Shown: in pieces, positions 58,857 to 64,000 of the stretch
Layout of the letters: each line of letters starts with the position of its first letter
Position numbering within the stretch: the stretch's first letter is position 1
From: SHVO01 sp041905795
GTDB taxonomy: Bacteria > Pseudomonadota > Alphaproteobacteria > Rhodospirillales > Rhodospirillaceae
Direction of reading: 5' to 3'
DNA length: 64,000 nucleotides
Assembly (NCBI GenBank): GCA_041905795.1
Contig: JAYRKL010000017.1
Coordinates: forward strand, 24,317 to 88,316
Program-made: the position numbers and the translations under genes
Notes under the pieces: generated by a model
Seen by the model: only the letters and a program-made list of their open reading frames with translations
The model's database searches: none
Told to the model about the DNA's origin: nothing

Positions 58857-61211
58857 TCAGGGGCGGTCGGCGGGACCGCCGTGGCGGGAAATTTCCGCCA
58901 AACGCGCCTCAAGTGCGCGCGCGAACCTGTCGATGTCGAACAGGGGATAGGTCTCGAGGTTTTCCGCCAACTGCGCGTGAATCGCACTCAGGGCTTCGGG
59001 GTGCGTGGCGAGGTGGACGGCGCGCTCCTCGTAAGCTGCGAGATCGGCGGCGATCATGCCGTCGAGACCGACCGCCCGCAGGAAGGACTCGGCGATGCGC
59101 GCGCCAAAGCGGTGGCCCGCGACCGTCAGAATCGGCAGGCCCGACCACAGGGCGTCGAGCGCCGTGGTGGAGGCGTTGAGCGTGAACGTGTCCAGGAACA
59201 GGTCGCAGAGATAGTGGCGCGCGAGGTGGCGCGCCTTATCCGGCAGCCTGTCCGCGAACACCAGCCGGCGCCCGTCAACGCCGCGCTTGGCCGCCGCCGC
59301 GCGCAAGTTCTCCGCGACCGCGGGGCTGAGCGTGCGCGACAGCCAGAGGACGCTGCCCTCCACGCGGCCGAGGATGCGCATCCACGCATCGAAGGCCGCG
59401 GTGTCGATCTTCTCCGGGTTATTGAACGCGCAGAACACGAACCCCTCGGGCGGCAAACCGGCTTCGGCCCGGGTCATGGGCGCGCCGATGGGGTGGGGCG
59501 AGGCGCAATGATAGGTGTCCGGAAGCCTGACCACCCGCGCGCCGTAGAGCGCGTCTTCGCCCGGGGGAACCACGGTCGCATCGGCGATCAGGCAGTCGAG
59601 GGACGAAAGCTCGCAATGGCCGGCGTGTCCCAGCCAGAACGCCTGTGTCCGCGCCGGGCGCGCCGCGACCACCGGCAGCAGCGCCAGGGTCATGTAGCCG
59701 TCGAGATAGACGAGGATGTCGAGATCGCAGGCGGAGATGGCCTCGATCATGCCTTCGGCGGACGGCGGCAGGGCCACGAAATGCTCGGCACCCGCGGCGA
59801 TGGTGCGGGTGAACGGCGTCTCCGCGCCTTGCGGCAGGTAAAAGACGTGAACCTCGAACCGCGACCGGTCGTGGGCGGCGAACAGCGCGGCGGTCACATG
59901 TCCGATCGGGTGATCGCGCAGCATGGACGACAGATAGCCGACCTTGAGTCTGGCGCCGGTGGCGGCCTGCGTGCGGTGGGCCTGTGCGCGGGGGGCCTGC
60001 GGGCCGGGAAGTTGCCGGTCGATGGCGGCGGCGACCGACCGCAAGAGCGCATGCGGCATCGGCCGCAACACCGCCTGATAGGCGATCGGCGCCAGATGCG
60101 TCCAGTTCATGCCGTCGAGGTTCGCCTGGCCGAGGTTATACAGCAGCTCGCGGTGGCAGGCGTCGGCCTCCGCCAGGCGGCCCTCGATCCCGTGGATGGT
60201 CAGGAGGCGCGACAAGGCGAACACATGTCCCGGGCTGCGCTCCAGGGCCGCTTCGTAATGGCGCCTGGCCTCGGCATAGGCATGTATCGTGTCCGCCGAC
60301 CAGGCACGCTGCAAAAGCGCCTTGGTGAGGTCGTCGTCGCGGCCGTCAAGCAGCGCCCGCGCGGCGGCGTTGTCGGGGTCATCGGCCAGGACCTGGGTAA
60401 GCCGCGCTTTCGCGGCGGCGGCACGCCCGCTTGCCATCTCCGCCTTGGCCAGGTTGATCAGGAGGCTCGGCGCGCCGGGCTTTTGCGCCAGCGCGGCGGT
60501 GAGGCTGGCGATGGCGGGCAGGGGGTGCCCCGCTTCCAGCAAAGCCGTGCCCAGGATCTGATGCGCGTCCGTCAGGTCCGGCGCGATCTCGAGCGCTTGC
60601 CGGCTCGCGGCGGCGGCGGCGTCGAAGGCGCCGAGCCGCAGATGCACGCGGGCGGCATTGAGGTGCGCGAGGGCGTCGGAGGGGTCGAGCGCGATGGCGC
60701 GCTGGAGGGCGTCGCGCGCCTCGGCCAGGCGTCCCCGGGTCATCAGCAGCGCGCCCAGGTGCAAGGCGGCACCCGCGTCCTTGGGGTCGGCGGACATGGC
60801 GCGGCGGTAGGCCTCCTCGGCCTGGTCCCACTGATCCAGTTTGGTCCTGACCCTGCCCAGGTCGATCAAATGGCAGGCTTCGGGAAATTCCGCGACGATG
60901 TTTTCGTAGATGCGGGCGATCCGCTCCAGCACGCGCGCCGCCTCGAATGTCGCGCCGATATCGACATAAGCGTTGGCCAGGGCATCCAGCAGGCCGCGGC
61001 TTTGGGGCGCGGCGGCAACGGCGCGATCGAGAACCAGTGCGGCCGGCTTCAATTGGCCGCACGCCCGCAACGCCGCGGCGGCGGTCAGGATGGCGCGCTT
61101 GTCGGCGGGATGGGTCTCGGCCAGCTCTCTGAAACACTCCACGGCCGCCGCCGGTTCGCCGCGCTCGATCGCCGCGAGCCCGGCCGAGAGCAGTGCTTTA
61201 GCCGACCGCAT
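58857..61211 (-). CDS. TPR protein with O-GlcNAc-transferase-like catalytic domain
   Basis: 784 residues from ATG 61211. Residues 1 to ~330 are tandem tetratricopeptide repeats ('AKALLSAGLAAIERGEPAAAVECFRELAETHP', 'WDQAEEAYRRAMSADPKDAGAALHLGALLMTRGRLAEARDALQRAIALDP' and others). The C-terminal half is GT41-like: 'LKVGYLSSMLRDHPIGHVTAALF', 'DLDILVYLDGYM', 'QAFWLGHAGHCELSSLDCLIAD', 'FVFCAFNNPEKIDTAAFDAW', 'LWLSRT', and 'FTLNASTTALDALWSGLPILTVAGHRFGARIAESFLRAVGLDGMIA'. These enzymes add sugars to Ser/Thr of proteins such as flagellin. Divergent from a second, related gene. Confidence 0.9.
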   Translation of the reverse strand: MRSAKALLSAGLAAIERGEPAAAVECFRELAETHPADKRAILTAAAALRACGQLKPAALVLDRAVAAAPQSRGLLDALANAYVDIGATFEAARVLERIARIYENIVAEFPEACHLIDLGRVRTKLDQWDQAEEAYRRAMSADPKDAGAALHLGALLMTRGRLAEARDALQRAIALDPSDALAHLNAARVHLRLGAFDAAAAASRQALEIAPDLTDAHQILGTALLEAGHPLPAIASLTAALAQKPGAPSLLINLAKAEMASGRAAAAKARLTQVLADDPDNAAARALLDGRDDDLTKALLQRAWSADTIHAYAEARRHYEAALERSPGHVFALSRLLTIHGIEGRLAEADACHRELLYNLGQANLDGMNWTHLAPIAYQAVLRPMPHALLRSVAAAIDRQLPGPQAPRAQAHRTQAATGARLKVGYLSSMLRDHPIGHVTAALFAAHDRSRFEVHVFYLPQGAETPFTRTIAAGAEHFVALPPSAEGMIEAISACDLDILVYLDGYMTLALLPVVAARPARTQAFWLGHAGHCELSSLDCLIADATVVPPGEDALYGARVVRLPDTYHCASPHPIGAPMTRAEAGLPPEGFVFCAFNNPEKIDTAAFDAWMRILGRVEGSVLWLSRTLSPAVAENLRAAAAKRGVDGRRLVFADRLPDKARHLARHYLCDLFLDTFTLNASTTALDALWSGLPILTVAGHRFGARIAESFLRAVGLDGMIAADLAAYEERAVHLATHPEALSAIHAQLAENLETYPLFDIDRFARALEARLAEISRHGGPADRP

Positions 61212-61354
61212 GAGCGTCGCCGGGCGGCGTGCGGGGATTCCCCGCAAGGTCTTGTAAATAAAACATGGAGGGCAACATACTGGGTCGCGCGTCTGCCGCA
61301 CAATGATCTCCATGGGGGGCCTCCACGGCCGGGCCGGCGCGCGAAGGGAAGAGT

Positions 61355-63163
61355 GTGGGCGAGTCTCCGGAAACAGCGCGATTGATCGATCTCGGCGCCA
61401 GGCATGCCGCGGCGCCGGGCGATCCCCATGCGAGTTTCATGTACGCCCAGGCCCTCGCCGGCGCCGGCCGCCCCGCGGACGCAGCGCGTGTGGCGGAGGC
61501 CGCCATTGCTTTGCATCCTGCTGACGCCAGCCTGTTGCGTCTCGCGCTTGAACTGTACCAGGCGGCGGGCGATCTCAAGCGCGCGCTTGAGATCGCCGCG
61601 CGTCTGGAGAGCGCCGCGCCGCAAGATCCCCTGGTGCGGGTGAGGCGCGGCCGGCTGTGGATGGCGGTGGCGGATACCAGGGCCGCCGCGGCGGCTTTCG
61701 AAGCCGCGTTGACACTCGACCCCGCGTGCGCTCCGGCCGTGGACGGGCTCGCGGACGTCTGGCGTCTGGACGGCGACATCGCCAAGGCGCGCGACGTCCT
61801 CCGGCGGCGCGCGGGAATGCCCGGCACGCCCGAGCTTCAGGCCGCGGCGCGGTTCAAGGCCGAGACCGTACAGCCGGTGGTGGCCCGGGATGCGGCCGAG
61901 ATCGATGCCGCGCGCCGGGCCTTGCGCGCGGTGCTCGCGCGCGGACCGGAAACACCCTTCGCGGACCCCTGGGCGCTGGGGCTGGGGCCGAATTTCTATC
62001 TCGGATACCAGGCCGGCGATGACCGGCCGCTGCAAGAGGCCCAGGCGGCCTATTTCCTGGCGGCCACACCGTCGCTCGGGTTCGTCGCGCCGCATGCGGG
62101 AGCCCGGCCCAAGGGGCGGATCCGGGTCGGCATCGTCTCGCATTTCTTCACCAAACACACCGTCGGCTACCTGACCCTGGGCCTCGCCACCCTGCTCGAT
62201 CGCGCCCGCTTCGATCTTGTGCTGTTCCGCACGCCGGGGGCGGGGCGGGACAGCCTGACGCCGCGTTTCGGACCGATCGTCGACCTGCCGCCGGACCTCG
62301 CCCAGGCAAGGCGGCAGGTCGCCGCCGCGGAACTCGACGTCCTGCACTATCCCGAGATCGGCATGGACCACTTCACCTATTTCCTGGCGTTCGCGCGCCT
62401 CGCCACGGTGCAGACCATGGCCTGGGGCCATCCCATCACCAGCGGCTTGCCCACCATCGACCTGTTCCTGTCGCCGCATGAGATGGAGCCGGAGGGCGCC
62501 GCCGCGCATTACCGCGAGCGCCTGGTGCGGTTGAAGGGACTGACCTTCGCCGGCGCGCGGCCCGCCGTGCCGGACTCCGCCGATACGCTGCTCGATAAAA
62601 CGCGGCCGTCCTATGTCTGCGCGCAAAGCATTTTCAAGGCGCATCCGGATTTCGACCCGGTCCTCGCGCGCATCCTGCGCGAGGACCCGGACGGCTTGCT
62701 CTATGTCATCGGCCACAGCCCGGTCACCACCGCCATCTTCCGCGCGCGCCTGGAGCGCGCCTGCGGCGCCGATGCATCCCGCCTGCGCGTCTTGCCGCGC
62801 ATGAACGGCCGGCAGTTCCTGGCGCTGGTGCGGGCCGCCGACGTGCTGATGGACATCCCGCAATGGTCCGGCGGCAAGACCTCGCTGGAGGCCTTCGCCA
62901 TGGGCACGCCCATCGTCCACCAGCCGGGCGCCTTCATGCGCGGGCGGCATACGCTGGCGTTCTACCGCCGCATGGGTGATGAGACGATGATCGCGAAGAC
63001 CGCGGACGCCTATGTGCAACGCGCGGTGCGCGCGGCGCGTGACCGGGATTTTGCGTGCCAGGTGCGTGGCGAGATTGCCGCCCGCAGCGGCGCGCTGTTC
63101 GACGATGCGGCTTCGATCCGCGAGATCGAGGACGTGTGGGCGGACGCGATCGAGGCCCGCTAG
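61355..63163 (+). CDS. TPR protein with divergent O-GlcNAc-transferase-like domain
   Basis: 602 residues from GTG 61355 (GAAGGGAAGAG upstream). A shorter TPR region (~10-160, 'PHASFMYAQALAGAGRPADAARVAEAAIALHP') is followed by a GT41-like domain: 'RIRVGIVSHFFTKHTVGYLTLGLATLLDRARFDLVLF', 'ELDVLHYPEIGMDHFTYFLAFARLATVQTMAWGHPITSGLPTIDLFL', 'SYVCAQSIFKAHPDFDPVLARIL', and 'DIPQWSGGKTSLEAFAMGTPIVHQPGAFMRGRHTLAFYRRMG'. The same segments occur in the divergent gene with different residues. Role: probably protein glycosylation; acceptor unknown. Confidence 0.87.
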   Translation: MGESPETARLIDLGARHAAAPGDPHASFMYAQALAGAGRPADAARVAEAAIALHPADASLLRLALELYQAAGDLKRALEIAARLESAAPQDPLVRVRRGRLWMAVADTRAAAAAFEAALTLDPACAPAVDGLADVWRLDGDIAKARDVLRRRAGMPGTPELQAAARFKAETVQPVVARDAAEIDAARRALRAVLARGPETPFADPWALGLGPNFYLGYQAGDDRPLQEAQAAYFLAATPSLGFVAPHAGARPKGRIRVGIVSHFFTKHTVGYLTLGLATLLDRARFDLVLFRTPGAGRDSLTPRFGPIVDLPPDLAQARRQVAAAELDVLHYPEIGMDHFTYFLAFARLATVQTMAWGHPITSGLPTIDLFLSPHEMEPEGAAAHYRERLVRLKGLTFAGARPAVPDSADTLLDKTRPSYVCAQSIFKAHPDFDPVLARILREDPDGLLYVIGHSPVTTAIFRARLERACGADASRLRVLPRMNGRQFLALVRAADVLMDIPQWSGGKTSLEAFAMGTPIVHQPGAFMRGRHTLAFYRRMGDETMIAKTADAYVQRAVRAARDRDFACQVRGEIAARSGALFDDAASIREIEDVWADAIEAR

Positions 63164-63303
63164 CACGCGGTTCGGTCTTATCCGAAGATTACCGGGGATT
63201 GCAGGGCGCTTGGCCCGCAACCTTCCCAGCGTTAAGTAGTTGTCCTTACTGGCATTGGGGATGAAGCCACCGCTATGAGACTATACCGGCGTGCGTCGTC
63301 GAG

Positions 63304-63771
63304 ATGGATTTATGGTTTATGAGCCCTCCGCAAAGTCTTCTGCCGCGGCGTGTGTTGCTGGCTGATCCCGCGCCCGTGGGGCGGGACTTCACGACACTGG
63401 CCTTGCACAACTGCGGAATACCGCAGGTCGATGCCGTGGCGAATGGTACCGAAGCGGCGCAGTTCCTCGCCACCGCCAGCCAGCCGGTGGACTGCATCAT
63501 CGCAGACGTGGTCATGGAACAGGGGAGCGGCCTTCAGCTGCTGCAGGCAATCCGCTGCGGCGGCATCAGTCGTGTGCGAGCGGACATCTGTTTCATGTTG
63601 CTGGCGGATTCCTGGACTCCTCAGATCCTCCTTGCCGCCAAGGCCTTGGACGTTCATGGGGTGATTCTCAGGCCGGCGGGTTCGGACCTTTTGGCGAAGC
63701 AAATTCTTGCGGCACGAAAGCGATCCTTTCGCCTCGACGTCGCCCGCTATCGCGCGGTGCAGCTGTCCTGA
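63304..63771 (+). CDS. Degenerate receiver-domain protein
   Basis: 155 residues from ATG 63304 (ATG 63319 is also possible). A single receiver-like domain: 'VLLADPAPVGRDFTTLALHNCGIPQVDAVANGTEAAQFL' (acid-pocket Asp21), phosphoacceptor Asp68 ('CIIADVVMEQGSGLQLLQAIR'), then 'ICFMLLADSWT' and 'VHGVILRPAG'. The conserved Lys of the K-P pair is Arg123. It has no output domain and no adjacent kinase. It may be a CheY-like relay protein or a non-canonical receiver. Confidence 0.75.
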   Translation: MDLWFMSPPQSLLPRRVLLADPAPVGRDFTTLALHNCGIPQVDAVANGTEAAQFLATASQPVDCIIADVVMEQGSGLQLLQAIRCGGISRVRADICFMLLADSWTPQILLAAKALDVHGVILRPAGSDLLAKQILAARKRSFRLDVARYRAVQLS

Positions 63772-63955
63772 CGGCGTCGGAGCGAGTCTGACTTTCGCCG
63801 CATCGCCGGAGGGAGCGGTTCGCCACGGCGGTCCGGGCCAAGCCACGACATGAAGACCCGCCCGCCGGCGCTTATGTCGGGCAGCTTGCGGGGGTGACGT
63901 CTCCGCCCGCAGCAGGCGCGGATGAGATCGTCGCCATGGACATAAGTTGGAATGA

Positions 63956-64000
63956 TGGTGGGCGGTGCAGGGATTGAACCTGCGACCCCACGCGTGTGAA
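63956..64000 (-). tRNA. tRNA-Val (CAC), 5' part beyond the window
   Basis: Only the 3' part is present on the minus strand: anticodon loop TTCACAC (anticodon CAC), stem GCGTG, variable GGGTC, T-arm GCAGG TTCAATC CCTGC, acceptor 3' strand ACCGCCC, discriminator A and encoded CCA (63958-63956). The amino acid follows from the loop alone, since the 5' half is not visible. Confidence 0.8.

Overview
The window is GC-rich chromosomal DNA of an alphaproteobacterium. Evidence: the gene order polyprenyl synthetase, DUF2007, methyltransferase, S49 peptidase, glyQ, glyS, ppdK; a split two-gene metH; a parS site of the alphaproteobacterial/Firmicutes type; many Tat and Sec leaders; and intergenic hairpins that resemble the repeats of Rhizobiales and relatives. 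A soil or freshwater lineage such as Micropepsales/Rhizomicrobium would fit, but the genus cannot be fixed from sequence reading. No prophage, insertion sequence or CRISPR array was seen; the region is mostly core genome with a few accessory genes.

Layout. 1-8,975: accessory genes: a truncated NHL beta-propeller, DUF1330 and DUF2239 proteins, a metallo-beta-lactamase-fold hydrolase, a secreted DsbA-like thioredoxin, a 52-residue Tat-signal protein with a nine-lysine tail followed by a Cys-rich protein with a PqqD-like C-terminus, a TonB-dependent receptor, a 2OG-Fe(II) oxygenase and a methyltransferase. 9,047-20,846: tRNA-Pro, then the conserved housekeeping block (ispB-like, DUF2007, N6-adenine methyltransferase, S49 peptidase, glyQS), an amidohydrolase, and a pyruvate phosphate dikinase that carries an N-terminal Cro/YdaS-like DNA-binding domain, then an aldo/keto reductase. 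20,843-28,778: a secreted protein, ygfZ, three glycosyltransferases, an asparagine-synthase-type amidotransferase and dihydroorotase; the glycosyltransferase run looks like surface-glycan synthesis. 28,816-28,865: parS centred in a 50-bp inverted repeat.

28,881-43,695: a secreted alpha/beta hydrolase-domain protein, an HtrA protease, a second aldo/keto reductase with an export leader, the cysTWA sulfate importer (no binding protein gene seen), an NAD(P)-binding protein, two secreted proteins of unknown role, an unusual secreted amidase, a nuclease-fold candidate and tRNA-Asp. 43,901-64,000: a PAS histidine kinase, a membrane protein, split metH, an EF-hand protein, an Atm1-type ABC exporter, a 1005-residue membrane-anchored coiled-coil protein, corA, a GNAT-like protein, a divergent pair of TPR/O-GlcNAc-transferase-like genes, a degenerate receiver protein, and the 3' part of tRNA-Val.

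The most unusual items are: (i) the HTH-PPDK fusion with a 17-bp perfect palindrome just upstream of its start; (ii) the Tat/poly-lysine small protein next to a Cys-rich, PqqD-like protein; (iii) parS inside a long inverted repeat; (iv) four copies of a covarying hairpin repeat, three of which begin at a stop codon; and (v) short tandem duplications concentrated at gene junctions.
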